Positions 45,946-58,100 of a DNA stretch of 64,000 bases are shown in pieces. This DNA is from Arthrobacter citreus (GTDB lineage: Bacteria; Bacillota; Bacilli; Bacillales; Bacillaceae_G): positions 2,170,001 to 2,234,000 of the forward strand of contig CP053688.1 of assembly GCA_013200995.1 (NCBI GenBank). Direction: 5' to 3'. The translations under genes were made by a program, and so were the position numbers. The notes beneath the pieces are model-generated. The model was not told the DNA's origin, ran no database searches, and was given only the letters and a program-made list of their open reading frames with translations. How positions within the stretch are numbered: the first letter of the stretch is position 1; every line of letters begins with the position of its first letter.

Positions 45946-48900
45946 TTACTTTAATCCTAATTGAGTTAAAACATTATCTAAAGTTACACCTTTATAAGAA
46001 GTCTTAGCTTTAGGCGGATTTGGTACCGAACTATTTTGTGAACCAAAGTTTTTTACAACGTAATCCATATCCTTTTTGTCTACTACACCATCGAAGTTCA
46101 AATCAGAACCTGAGTGGCTCGTACCCCAATAAGTTTGTAAATTTAATGCATCTAAAATATCAATAACGTTATCTTTATTTGTATCTCCAGCTTTTGTATA
46201 AGGTATGCCAAATTGTAATCTTCTGCCCAGTTGTTCTCCTCGAACTTCATCTGACATTACAAATTGCTTATACACTGTAAAATGACCTGGAGCATCTATT
46301 TTTATTGTATAAGGTTTTGTATCAACATTCAGTGGTTGTGCAATATAATTTCCATTTTTAGTTACAAAGTAAGCATCCACAACATCTTTTCCATCATATG
46401 AAGTAACAGTTACTTTAGCACCAATTTTTTGCTGATCTAATTTGAAGTTCGTCCCACCAGTAGCAGGATCAAGCGCTCCTTCTAATTTCATTTGACTCTC
46501 AAATCGAGAATAAGTTTTCTTTAAATTCATTGTTTCCATATAACTGTACACTTTATTTGTTACTACATTTGATTGATCAGTCATCGATCCAGTAAATTCC
46601 ATGCCATACGCGTATGCTGGGAAATCAGTCAAATATTCTTTATTAGTTACTAAGTCGAAATTGACTAATTTCATATCTTCTGGTAAAGGTGTATTACCTA
46701 AATAGTTAAACGTAATTGTATAATTTGTAAAGTATTGTGAAGTTTCTGATGTAACAGATACTTGTGCATCACCGTATTGCTTTACGGCATCACTTACAAC
46801 GACATTTTTAATCGTTCCTAAGTCTCTATTATCTTCCCTTAAGATCGGAACTATAATCTTCGCGGTTTTTAAATTTTTCATATTATTTGAGCGAAGAGAA
46901 TAATTAATTGTATCTCCAGTCGAAGCTGTTTTTTTATTTGCTTTTAAGTAATAATATGGATAGGTTTCAGGAACAAACACTGGTTTTAAAAATGCTTGAG
47001 CATTTGATGTAAAGTTACTTGCAGCATCATTTGCATAAAACGATGTTTTATAAGGAAATATCCCCTTTAGTACTTGTATTTGATCTTTGTAGTCTCCATT
47101 TTTATCTGTGTTTATTGGAGGATATGGATTACCCTTATAGTTATATACACGAACTTGATTGCTAGACTGATCAATTGGAATTCCTGCTCGATTTGCATCT
47201 GCTACTTCAGGATCATAAACATTGATATTAAAGTCATACAAAAATTGTCCTTTTGAATCAAATTGACTGTCTTTATACTCAATAACTTTTTGATCTAATG
47301 AATCAAAGCTTGAAGTCATCGTTGGTTGGCCTTTTTCATAAATGAAATCAGCTGATTTAGAGAATGTTTTACCTTGATCATTTGTACCAATCATTCTTAA
47401 TTTATAGTGTCCTGTTTTCGCTAGTACAGGGAAATCACTAATAGGATTTTTTGAATCACCAGTGAACGGGTAATAATACCCATTAAAGCCATTTGGTACT
47501 CCAGAAACTATATTTTCAGGTAAACCACGCGTATCATATGATGCAAGCCAACCTACATCTTCACCAGTGTCTGCATCTTGGACTACGAAATCGATCGTTC
47601 TCATATGAGATTTTAATGATGTTTTAAAATTCATTGATGTTTGTGCTCTATCTGGTACAGCCGTATCACCTGAATACATAGGATTAATGATTGTAAGTGT
47701 ATCAATCCCCTCATTTACTACTCGTCCACCAAATGGAATTTGATAAGTTTCAGTCGGATCAGCAGTATTTGTAAAAACGATATATCCTTCATATGTGCCT
47801 TTTTCTGCTGTTTTAGGAATAGTTAAATTAAACTTAATATTCTTTGAGCTAATTCCACTTAATTTAACTGAAGTTGGTCCAGTTAATGTTACATTATTTT
47901 TAGCAGCATCTAATGATCCTCTTAAACCAGTTTGGAATTTAACATTTACATTAAATGTTTTCGCTTTTTCACTTCTATTTTTCAATGTAACAGTTCGGTC
48001 ATCAGTAATATCTTGGTCATTAAATCCAAATGAACCGAAGCTAATGCCACCTGTTAATTCTTTAATCGTTTTTAATTTACCTTTATCATTTATTGTCGGA
48101 GTTTTATCATTAACTTGTAGTTCCACATTTGAGTGGATAGCTTCATAAGCATCAACTCGTCCGCTTCCAATTTCAAACACACTGTAATTTTTTGATAAAG
48201 AATCAGCTGTGTTCATTAAGATTGATTTTACATCAGCTGGTTGCAAATCTTTGTTCGACTGTAATAACAATGCAGATACCCCAGCAACATAAGGTGTTGC
48301 CATTGAAGTTCCAGATAAGCGTTCATATGCATATTTATAATCTTCTGGTTTTGAACCATCTACTGTTTTATTGTTTACATAAAACGGAACAGTAGACATA
48401 ATCGAAACACCAGGTGCTGTAACTTCTGGTTTAATATCATAGTTTACACGAGAAGGACCTCTTGAACTGAACGCAGCTAATTCATCGCTAGTTGAATGGA
48501 TTATTGAATAGTCCCCAAACGAGAAGTTTGCATTACCTCCTTGAAGCGCTGCTAAAATTTGTTTCCCATCACTGTTTGATACTGTAAACGATGGAATTGC
48601 ATCGACGGATTCACCTAAAAATGCATTAATTGGGCCTTCAGCTTGGTTTAGCTCATCGTTATACATAATGACACCGACTGCGCCTCTTGCTTTTGCATTT
48701 TTAATTTTATCAATTAATGCATTCGTTCCGCGCTTAATTAATGCAATATTTCCATTTAGATCCTTGCCGGTAAAATCAGCTGGTATTCTAGCTAGACCTA
48801 CATCTACTAATGTGAACTTTTTTCCTTTTAATTGAGTTAAATCATCCGAGTAATTTCTTGCTAACTGTCTTAACGTGTAATTTGTACCATTTTGTACACC

Positions 48901-50139
48901 TGCATATTGATAAGCATTAAGTGAAATTGATGATGCACCAACTGTTAACGCTAATGCAGAAGCACCTGGTGATCCTAATGTATACATTTGGTCTCCAGAA
49001 TTACCCGCTGCAACAACTGCCGTTACACCACTTAAAACAGCATTGTTTAAAGCAATTGATGTCGCATAAAGTGGATCATTTAACGAGTTACCTAATGACA
49101 GATTAAGAACATCCATACCATCCTTCACTGCTCGATCTATCCCAGCGATGATCGAATCAGTTGTTCCGCTTCCATATGGACCTAAAACTCGGTAAGAGTA
49201 AAGAGCCGCTTCTGGTGCTGCACCAAGCATTTTGTATTCGCTATCCGCTTTACCACGACCACCGATAATACCAGCAACATGTGTACCATGTTCTGTATAA
49301 TAAGTAGTTCCACTACTAGAATTAGTTTCTGGTTGTCCTGATTTCTTCCAATCAGCATAGGTTGTTTCCATTGGATCATTATCATTGTCGATGAAATCAT
49401 ATCCGCCCTTATAAGCATCCTTTAAATCTGGATGATTATAATCCATACCCGTATCCAGAATACCTACTTTAATACCTTTACCTGTGAATCCTTCTGCATG
49501 TAAGCGATCTAAACCATCATAAGGCGTGTAGTTTCCAACTTTTGCTTCATCAGCTTTTAATTGTTCGTTATCATCTGCAGTTGGTGGTTCAACTGAAAAC
49601 GTTTCATTGCTCCAAACTGTTTTAACTGCTTTAGATTTTAATAGATTTTTTATTTGATTAGCTGGTAGGTTCATAGAAACACCATTAAAAGCATTTTTAT
49701 ATGAACGAGTAATCTTATAATCTACCTTCTTATTATTGTCATCAATTAATAGTTGATCTACATCTTGATTAAACGTTTGATGATCTTGATCAATTAATTT
49801 TGTAGATTCATCTGTCGTTAACGTTTGCCCTTCAAGACTCGCTTGAAGCTGAGCAACTTTTTTAGGCTGATTTGCAAATTGTACGATGACTGATGTTTGT
49901 TCAGTAGACGTTTGATCAATATCAGCCGGAATTTGTAGACCTATTTCTTCATTAGCCGAAAGCTGGTTAAGTGCATCTCTTTGTTGTGGAGTTAAGTTTG
50001 CAAGAATATCTTCAGTCTTTGAATAGCCTGCAGCTTTTGTAAGATCTAAATCCCCAATAGATCCCAAAATAAAACTAGATGATAGAGCAACTAAAGATAA
50101 GCTTTTAACAATTTTACGATTGTAAGACTTTTTCCCCAT
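45946..50139 (-). CDS. Large secreted S8 protease with cohesin-like domain and dockerin
   Basis: 1397 residues from the ATG at 50139, six bases after GGAGG; an ATG at 50145 directly abuts that site. Numbers count from 50145. Signal peptide to about 39; I9 propeptide about 83-187; S8 core with Asp231 (LDTGMDYNHPDL), His286 (EHGTHVAG) and Ser614 (GTSMATPYVAG); PA insertion about 440-545; Fn3-like segment. A cohesin-like stretch begins KKTASTGDTINYSLRSNNMK, then a beta sandwich (GAKVTVTSYDGKDVVDAYFV ... IDAPGHFTVYK). The C-terminal dockerin has AGDTNKDNVIDILDAL and SDLNFDGVVDKKDMDYVV. It has its own terminator and lies between the two LysR copies. The fragment at 61031 is most like its propeptide. 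Confidence 0.95.
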   Translation of the reverse strand: MGKKSYNRKIVKSLSLVALSSSFILGSIGDLDLTKAAGYSKTEDILANLTPQQRDALNQLSANEEIGLQIPADIDQTSTEQTSVIVQFANQPKKVAQLQASLEGQTLTTDESTKLIDQDHQTFNQDVDQLLIDDNNKKVDYKITRSYKNAFNGVSMNLPANQIKNLLKSKAVKTVWSNETFSVEPPTADDNEQLKADEAKVGNYTPYDGLDRLHAEGFTGKGIKVGILDTGMDYNHPDLKDAYKGGYDFIDNDNDPMETTYADWKKSGQPETNSSSGTTYYTEHGTHVAGIIGGRGKADSEYKMLGAAPEAALYSYRVLGPYGSGTTDSIIAGIDRAVKDGMDVLNLSLGNSLNDPLYATSIALNNAVLSGVTAVVAAGNSGDQMYTLGSPGASALALTVGASSISLNAYQYAGVQNGTNYTLRQLARNYSDDLTQLKGKKFTLVDVGLARIPADFTGKDLNGNIALIKRGTNALIDKIKNAKARGAVGVIMYNDELNQAEGPINAFLGESVDAIPSFTVSNSDGKQILAALQGGNANFSFGDYSIIHSTSDELAAFSSRGPSRVNYDIKPEVTAPGVSIMSTVPFYVNNKTVDGSKPEDYKYAYERLSGTSMATPYVAGVSALLLQSNKDLQPADVKSILMNTADSLSKNYSVFEIGSGRVDAYEAIHSNVELQVNDKTPTINDKGKLKTIKELTGGISFGSFGFNDQDITDDRTVTLKNRSEKAKTFNVNVKFQTGLRGSLDAAKNNVTLTGPTSVKLSGISSKNIKFNLTIPKTAEKGTYEGYIVFTNTADPTETYQIPFGGRVVNEGIDTLTIINPMYSGDTAVPDRAQTSMNFKTSLKSHMRTIDFVVQDADTGEDVGWLASYDTRGLPENIVSGVPNGFNGYYYPFTGDSKNPISDFPVLAKTGHYKLRMIGTNDQGKTFSKSADFIYEKGQPTMTSSFDSLDQKVIEYKDSQFDSKGQFLYDFNINVYDPEVADANRAGIPIDQSSNQVRVYNYKGNPYPPINTDKNGDYKDQIQVLKGIFPYKTSFYANDAASNFTSNAQAFLKPVFVPETYPYYYLKANKKTASTGDTINYSLRSNNMKNLKTAKIIVPILREDNRDLGTIKNVVVSDAVKQYGDAQVSVTSETSQYFTNYTITFNYLGNTPLPEDMKLVNFDLVTNKEYLTDFPAYAYGMEFTGSMTDQSNVVTNKVYSYMETMNLKKTYSRFESQMKLEGALDPATGGTNFKLDQQKIGAKVTVTSYDGKDVVDAYFVTKNGNYIAQPLNVDTKPYTIKIDAPGHFTVYKQFVMSDEVRGEQLGRRLQFGIPYTKAGDTNKDNVIDILDALNLQTYWGTSHSGSDLNFDGVVDKKDMDYVVKNFGSQNSSVPNPPKAKTSYKGVTLDNVLTQLGLK

Positions 50140-50680
50140 TTTCATCCTCCATACCCCTGTTTATTACATATGTTAGTGTTCATGAATAACGATACGATAA
50201 TTTAATTGTGAAGCACTGATATAGCTCTCATTAAATCTTGTACGATTTCATTACAAACTATCTATGTTATTACTATTATTAAAGAAATGGGGACTGGAAG
50301 TAAATTGGGGAAATTTGAAATATTTTCCTTATTACAATCGTCATATTCGTATTTTCTATTTTCAAAATAAATGTCAAACACTCTCATTTATTGTAGAAAA
50401 ATTTGATTGCATTAATACATTCTTAATTTTTTTAATGTAATTTGTAGAATTTTGTTACCAAAAATAAACTTGCATTTGGGGGAAAAATAAAAATATCATT
50501 ATATAACATAGATAATATACGAATTTCTCATTTTATTTTTTTTCAGAATACTACATTTATCCTATATTCTTCCTTTAAACTTCGTAAGTAAAAATTCTTA
50601 ATTGTTGAATACACACTTAAAAAAATGTACTTTTTATATATTACAAATCGTGTTCTAAGCTCACATACTAAAGTCTCCTA
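50140..50680. other. Upstream region of the 1399-residue protease
   Basis: About 540 bp of AT-rich sequence with no ORF. It should hold the protease promoter; several T-rich stretches are present, but I cannot single one out. Confidence 0.35.
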
Positions 50681-50811
50681 AATAAAGTAAACTCGTTGAT
50701 AGACGAGCCTTTAGGCAAAGTCAGAGGCATAGTTGTACTTTTTCTTTATACCTAAAATTGGTAGAGCGTCGAGTTTTCTCCTCCGCTGAGAAATTATACT
50801 TTCTTAAAATT
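50681..50811. repeat. Duplicated intergenic element, copy B
   Basis: Homologue of 44704-44836. The first hairpin is kept and better paired (ctcgt/acgag at 50692-50706), while the longer stem of copy A is degraded here. It lies downstream of LysR copy 2. Confidence 0.7.
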
Positions 50812-50861
50812 AAAAAAAGATCGTGTAGTCAGTTGAAAATACTACCTCCACGATCTTTTTT
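50812..50861 (-). terminator. Terminator of LysR copy 2
   Basis: aaaaaagatcgtg (50813-50825) pairs with cacgatctttttt (50849-50861). Confidence 0.85.
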
Positions 50862-51759
50862 AATTACTATTATTAAACTGTTTTTTTAATTTCTCAATAA
50901 ATTCTCTTGCCAATGGTGATAAACTTTTCGATTGTAAATGTATTAGCCAAAAGTCAACGTCGAAAGTAGTCTTTTCCTTTAAAGGAATGATTTTAATGTC
51001 TCCACTTAGAATCATTGGCCGATTTCGAATCGTAAATTCATGCAAATACGAAATTGCTTTGCTCTCTTTTACTAATTCAAAAAGTAAGCTACTTCTATTT
51101 GTTTTAAGAACAACATTGTTTGAACTCATTTTTGAAATTTTTTCTAGTGCTTTATAGTCAGAGTTTTTGTACATAACTATTTTGGCATTTTTCAATTCAC
51201 TAGGAGATACAGAATCATAATTATAAAATGGTGATTTCTTACCGACTGCAATACATATATTTCCTCTATGTAAATGCTCATATTCAATGAATCTTTCTTT
51301 TTTTAATTCTTCGTATGTAGCAGGAATAAGTGCAAAATTATAATCTTGTTTTATAAAATTTTGGATAATATTAGCTGGATTTTCTTCAACTAATTCAAAT
51401 GAAAGATCATTTTGTTCATCATTAAACTTTATCATTGTTTCTTGAAGTAGATAAGCAAAAGTAGGTGCTGTTAAGATTTTTAAATGAGTCTCACTTCTAT
51501 TTTTAATATCGTATATTTCCTTATTAAGCTCCTTAATCGTGCTTAATAATGTCATTGCCTTTGAAATGACCATTTTCCCTTCAAAAGTTGGTGTTACACC
51601 TTGTTTTGATCGATTAAATATTTTTATTCCAAGCTCATTTTCTAACTGGGTAATGGATTGACTCATTCCAGAAGGAGATATAAATAATTTTTCTGCAGCT
51701 TTCGTAATTGACATTTCTTTTTCTGCATAAACAATATGTTCCATTTGATCAAAATTCAT
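50860..51759 (-). CDS. LysR-family regulator, tandem copy 2
   Basis: 299 residues, paralogue of the gene at 44884. The HTH (residues about 15-37) is identical between the copies, which predicts the same DNA target. Most differences fall in the first half of the effector domain (residues about 100-150), which could change the ligand response. It lies downstream of the 2821-residue protease on the same strand, so the arrangement protease-LysR occurs twice in a row. Confidence 0.93.
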   Translation of the reverse strand: MNFDQMEHIVYAEKEMSITKAAEKLFISPSGMSQSITQLENELGIKIFNRSKQGVTPTFEGKMVISKAMTLLSTIKELNKEIYDIKNRSETHLKILTAPTFAYLLQETMIKFNDEQNDLSFELVEENPANIIQNFIKQDYNFALIPATYEELKKERFIEYEHLHRGNICIAVGKKSPFYNYDSVSPSELKNAKIVMYKNSDYKALEKISKMSSNNVVLKTNRSSLLFELVKESKAISYLHEFTIRNRPMILSGDIKIIPLKEKTTFDVDFWLIHLQSKSLSPLAREFIEKLKKQFNNSN

Positions 51760-52152
51760 TTTTACAATTTCTCCTTAAGAAAACTAAATCTACTATTTTT
51801 GGGGATTTCAATTTTACATTAACGTTTTTAAAAAAATCAATTATTTCTTATTATTAACTTATTAAGTATCTACAAGGGTATCAATAGGCGAATAATTTTT
51901 ATAGACCTATTGGCGAATAAATCTAAATATTTTATACATTTACCTTTTATATACATTAAAAAATAAGACAAGAATACCACCTAAATCGTATTCTTGTCTT
52001 CTATTATTTTTAAGGGAAAGTTTTTAAATTGAAAAAAGCTGGTTAAATCGTTTTTCTATCAAAAAGGGTGCTTAATCCATCTTCTTAATTTCAAAAACAC
52101 CCTTTTTGACTTTGTTAGTAAGCGTAATTAGAACTGCTTATTATTCCATTTT
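51760..52152. other. Intergenic region with two strong hairpins
   Basis: Contains a perfect 13-bp stem, aagacaagaatac (51965-51977) / gtattcttgtctt (51988-52000), and the protease terminator at 52061-52107. The upstream half should hold the LysR copy 2 promoter. Confidence 0.6.
52061..52107 (-). terminator. Terminator of the 2821-residue S8 protease
   Basis: aaaaagggtg (52061-52070) pairs with cacccttttt (52098-52107); the 27-nt loop is long. Confidence 0.7.
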
Positions 52153-55100
52153 TTATAGCTTGATAGACATAATACTTGTCCAGTCACCATAGATTTTTTG
52201 TGACCCAACCATTTTGTAAGAACGGATTTTATAATAGTATGTTTTACCTTTACTTAATCCTTTGTTCGTGTAATTAGTTGTTGTCACGCTAGTTAGGTGA
52301 GAATATGATCCTGTTTTTGAAGTTGATTTAACAATTTCATATCCTGTTGCACCTGATACTTTTGACCAAGTTAATTTCACAGAATCTTTTCCAGCTTTCG
52401 TTAATTTCGCATTTGATGGTTTAGCAGGAATTGCTACCCATTTCGCGTAAATTGTTGTGTTTGCTGTAACACGATCTTTTGCAAAGTTCCAAGCTACTTT
52501 ACCTGCAGCATCTTTGTACCATCCAAGGAATACATAGCCTTTTCTTGTTGGTGACTTCGGTTGGCTAATCGTCCCATTGTATATTGCTGTTTTGGAAGTA
52601 ACTGAACTTCCTCCATTACTGTTAAATTTAACAGTATACGTACTAATGTTCCATTTTGCATAAAGTGTTATATTACCTGTAAGTGTGACAGAATTCCCTA
52701 CTGGCGTTTTTAATGAAGCATCTTTATACCATCCAGCAAATGTATAACCTGTTTTTGTTGGTTTTGGTAAATTAATGATGCTATTGTAATTCGCAGTTTG
52801 AGCAGGAACTGTAGAACCACCATTGCTTACATAACTTACTTTATACGAATTTATTTTCCACTTCGCATATAACGTAGTGTCGTTTGTCACTTTATCTTTC
52901 GCAAAGTTCCAAGCAACATTACCTGCAGCATCCTCGTACCATCCAACGAATGTGTAACCAGTTCTAGTTGTTGTCGGTGCAGTGATACCAGTGTTATAAT
53001 TTGCCGTTTTGTCAGCTACTTCGCTTCCACCATTACTATTAAAGTGAACTGTATAAGAGTTAACATTCCACTTAGCATACAGAACCATGTCACCAGATAC
53101 TTTGTCAGTTCCAAAGTTCCATGGCGTTTTTAATTCTGCATCTTTATACCAACCAGCGAATGTGTAGCCTGTTCTTGTTGGTTTTGTTTCATCAATTAAT
53201 GAATTGTATTCAGCTTTTACTGAAACTACAAGTCCAGCATCTTGCGTGTCATAGATGACAGTGTATTTTGCTGGTTTCCATGTTCCGTAAAGTGTTTTTA
53301 CAGAGTAAATTGAATTTGTGAAATCCCAAGGGATTGTACGATCTGCATCAGCGTACCAAGTCAACTCATAGCCATGAACAGTTGGTGCTGTAATTCTGCG
53401 TGCTACAATTTGATCTTTTGTTCCAGATTTTACTTCAGTTGGAGCATCACCTGGAAGGACGAAATGCACATTATATCCATTTCCTACTTTTTGAACTACT
53501 GTCACATCAGCATAGTCAGTAGCATTAATCGTAATTGTATAATCTCTCGTTCTTGTGAACAAGCTCTTATCTAGGGTAATCGTACGTTTAACTTTGTCCA
53601 CACTGTATTTTGATCCATCTACCGCACTACCATTTAGTTTAATGCTTGTAATCTCATTTGCCCATTCATTATCACTGAACTCTAGCACCATATCGTTCCC
53701 TAGTACATTATCCGTTGTATCTGCTGTCACAACAGAACCAGCTAACGCATATTTCGCATAAAGTGTGATTGGTTTTGTTACAATCGTATCAAAATCATAT
53801 GGCATTGTTAGATTTTGATCTGTATACCAACCATAGAACTTGTAGCCAACTTTTGTTGGATCAACTGGTTTTGTCGCATTTCTGTCTACGATTTGAGCTG
53901 GAACTGGATCTCCACCATTTGATGCAAAAGTTACCGTATAACCGACAACTTGATCTGTTACTACAACATCTTTATAACCTTCTGATACAATCGTTACATT
54001 GAACTTTTGTCCAGCTGTGAAAAGATTTGCTTTAAGTGTAATATTATTATTTGAGATCGTGTAATCATTATTTAGAACTAATGTTTTAGAGCCGATTTGC
54101 ACAGCCTTAATATTGTTTTTCCATGTGCCATCATCAGTAAATGGTAATGTAATATCACTACCTACAATGTTTCCAGCAACGTCCTTATTTACCGTTGGTG
54201 GTACTTTCATCCAACATAGATAGAAAGTAGTGTTATCTGTAAGCACTTTAGGATTTGTTGTAATATCAGACTTCTTATCACTTGAATTAGCTGCATCCAA
54301 ATATAGGTCATTACTGATCGTTAAATTTCCATTTGTTACATGTGTTGAAGCTGCATTCATATTTAGCGCATTTGTTTTTCCATTGACGATCATATCGGCA
54401 AGATATGTGTCAGTTGCATTCTTTAATGTACCGCCGTTTAAATCAATATGACGTCTATATCCAAGTTGTACACCTGGTATTGTGACAATTTCGCCTGTTG
54501 TCGATGTTACAGTTAAATCATACCCTTTGACCGCTCCAATATTTCCAAGGGACGGCATTTCACTGAATGCAAACTTTTCTCCTAACTTGGTTTGACCTGC
54601 TTTAACAGCTTGTTCATGTGTAGCTGTTGTAAAGGATAGAACTCCGTTATTTCCATTAGACGACAAGCTATAAGTACTTGGGTCTAATGTATACTGTGTT
54701 GGTGTCGATTCAGTTGAGCCATCGCTCTTGAACTGATAAAATTTCGCTTCAATTTTTGCAATTTTATCTTTACTAGTTAACCAAGAAACATTCGTTAAAT
54801 AATCTGGGATGTTGATTTTTAAATCACCTTCACCAAGTACCCATCCTTTTCCAGTTATTGCTGAGTTACTTCCGTCAAATTTTAATCCGTTCGGGTTCGC
54901 TTTATCAACTGGTGAATAACTTTGAGTCGTATTCATTTGCCATTTTGCATAAACAGTTTTGTCCTGGGTTAAAACAGCTGATGGATCCCACTGCGTTATA
55001 CCTTGTGGCTCGTTATACCAACCAAGGAATTTATAACCAGGTTTCGTTGGTGCAGGTGTGTTGGTTGAGATTAAATCACTATTCGGACCATTTGATCTAC

Positions 55101-58100
55101 TTGAACTCGCTTTGTATCCCACTGCCATCTGGTTTAACACTGACCCACCTTGGCTGTCAAAATTAATCGTATATCCAACTGGCTGTTGACCTGTGTAAAC
55201 AGGATCATATCCTGCGATGACATCTGGATAATTCGTTCCATCTGCACCTACTGAGCCAATTGTAAATCTGTATAGTTGTGGCAGATAGTTTTTTCCACTT
55301 GGGTTGACAGTCGCTGCACCATAGGTTGAAGTATTTTTCGAATCAAGAGTCGAATCTGTCATAAATGTCTTTGCATTGAACGTAATTTGACCTGGTTTAC
55401 TAATGTCATAATATTTTTGATTCGAATCTGGATTGATTAAATTACTAATATCCATGCTCTTACCATTGGTAGTTGTTACAATCACCTTATTGATTCCATT
55501 TCTCCAGTTCGCATCTTCTTGGAAGCTTAATGTTAAATCCTTTCCAATATGCGCTACTGTTGGGTCAGTGATGATTGGAACTGATGGCGTCGGAATTGGT
55601 ACTGCTGATACTGTTAAACTTTTAGTAACATCTTGGTATCCTGTTGCCTTCACTGTAACTGTGTAATTCGTTGCAGTCGGGAATAATGAGCCTGGGAACG
55701 TAATTTTTGATGGCATAGTTTGCTGTGCACCATTTGCATCATAATACGTATATGCCGGGTTGATTGTTACTAAATTCGTTACATCCGTTGAACCTAGCAT
55801 AATTTTTGTAATTGATTTTCTCCATAATACATCATCAACAAACACCGTGCTTGTAGGAGATAGAGAGATTGTTGCCCCACTTTGCAAGTCTTGTAACTTT
55901 GGTGTTGATGCAATTGTTTGTGCTGGAGCTGTAAAATTAAGCTTTTGCATGACCTGCTGTGCCGTTTCACCTGCATTTAACGTGATTGATCCTGCATAGT
56001 CCGTTGTAAAAGTTGTATCTTTATCTACTGTTAATTGGGCAGTTGGAACAGTTAAACCTGCATCAATTGCACTTTGATTTTGCTGACCAAAGTTTTTAAA
56101 GATGAAATAGAAATCATTATAATCAATTCCATAACCTGAACCTGTAGGCTTAATCCAATAAATATCTTGATCACGGTTCGTGTTCAAGAATGCTGTTTTG
56201 TTTGCTACATTATTTGCCGGATTATTCAAATTATTTAGGTTTTTATACTGATAATAAACATCGATTTCCTTCATCAAATCTTTCATGTCGATTACGTTGT
56301 CACCGTTAACATCTCCACCTAAAAGAATTGGGAATAGACCTCGAATATCCTTTACAGTACCTGATTGATAACCGAATTTATTTTCACCAATTACAGGTGT
56401 TTTTTCATATCCTTTAAAGTGTCCTGGTACACTTGCTTCAACGGAATACGGCTTGTCACTAACATCCATCGTCAGAGCATAATAAGGATTGATAAACGTA
56501 TAAGCCATCGTATTATTAAATGATGTTGGTTGGTCCGTTGTAAATTTTTTACCTTTATCATCCGTAGCAGTTACCTTCGCACCTGAATCAACCGTGAATT
56601 GAGGATATTGGTTATTTACATTATTTCTTGCGAAAGATTCCGCAGCCACTTGCCCTCTAAGTACAGAGATATTCTGTCTTACATAAGGTACATTTGTTGG
56701 GAACCAAGGGACTCTTGTATCTTCACCTGACAAAGTTAAATTCGCTTGTAGTAATTGATATTCGAATTGCCCTGTTATTGGATCAGGACTGTTATAGGTC
56801 ACATCTGCTTCTATAATCGGCATATCATGATCAAGTGCACCCGCTGGACCTATATTTGAAATCGTCAAATCTGTTGTTAAGCCAATTCCATAAGTTGGAT
56901 GTTTATACGGTTGACCTACCGTAAGAACTTTAGTCGGATCAATACCTTTACTGATTAAATAATTTTTATACTCATCCGTAAGGCGAATATTACTGAATTC
57001 ATAGACATTGTTACTATTCAGCAAAAATTTACCGCCGGTCATTCCTACTCCATACTTTGTTGTCATTGTCATTTTGAATGGTTTATTATTATCAACGACT
57101 AATTTATCTTCGTTACCTGGTCCTGCGTCTACTCCATTAGATGAAGTTAACGTAACATACGGATTTCCCTTTTTAATGAAAAAATAAGTCTGTCCGTTTA
57201 CAGTTCCATCACTTTCACCTGAATAATCCTGAGGCTCAATATAAAATTCACTACCCATTTTATTTGCTACATCCTCAGCAGACACCCCAAAATGGAAGCG
57301 ACCTTTCGCATCAGTATCAAAGTAAACTGTTGGGAACGAACTATCTTGGTAACCTATAACACTGTTCAAAGCTTGATCAACTGGAACTGGCGTTACGCCA
57401 TCCTTAGGGCTTGGCACTGACGTTTCTCCATTGTTTTTCATCACGTCTATGTTTGAGTCATAAACTGTACCATGGAATCCTTTTATTTCTTGTCCAGGCA
57501 AGTACCCTGTAGTATCAATTTCATATATTCCACCCTTGGAGTCCTGATCCATCTTCATTGTTGGTGGTGTACCGTCAACATAGACCGTATCTTCCGCTGT
57601 GTAACGTTTTCCATCTTTACCAGTTGCGATCAACTCCAGTGAGTAAGCACCTTCTTTTAGCACTTCCACATTGTTTGAGATGCCAGAACTGTCATATGTT
57701 CCATCGTATTCCTTTGTAAATGGAAGGTAAAATCCATTAAAAAGTGTTATAAGTGGTCCATATTGAACACCTGGGATCAAATTACTACCGGTTGATAACG
57801 TGTTAGCTATACCGATATATTTTCCATCCTTGTCTTTTATGGCAATATATAAGTCGTTCATTTCGTTATTTACCGATAAATAATAAGAAGATAGATTTCC
57901 CTCTGACGCTGCTTTTATCGCTACTTGGAATTTATTAATTCCTTTTTCCGCAACTGTAATCGTAAACGGAATACGATAAGTTTCTGATGGGTCCTTTGAG
58001 TTTACAAGGTTAATATAACCTTCGTAAGTACCATCTAATGAATTTGACGGAACTGTAATTTTTGCCGTTGCTTTAACAGTGCTTCCTCCACCAACATTAA

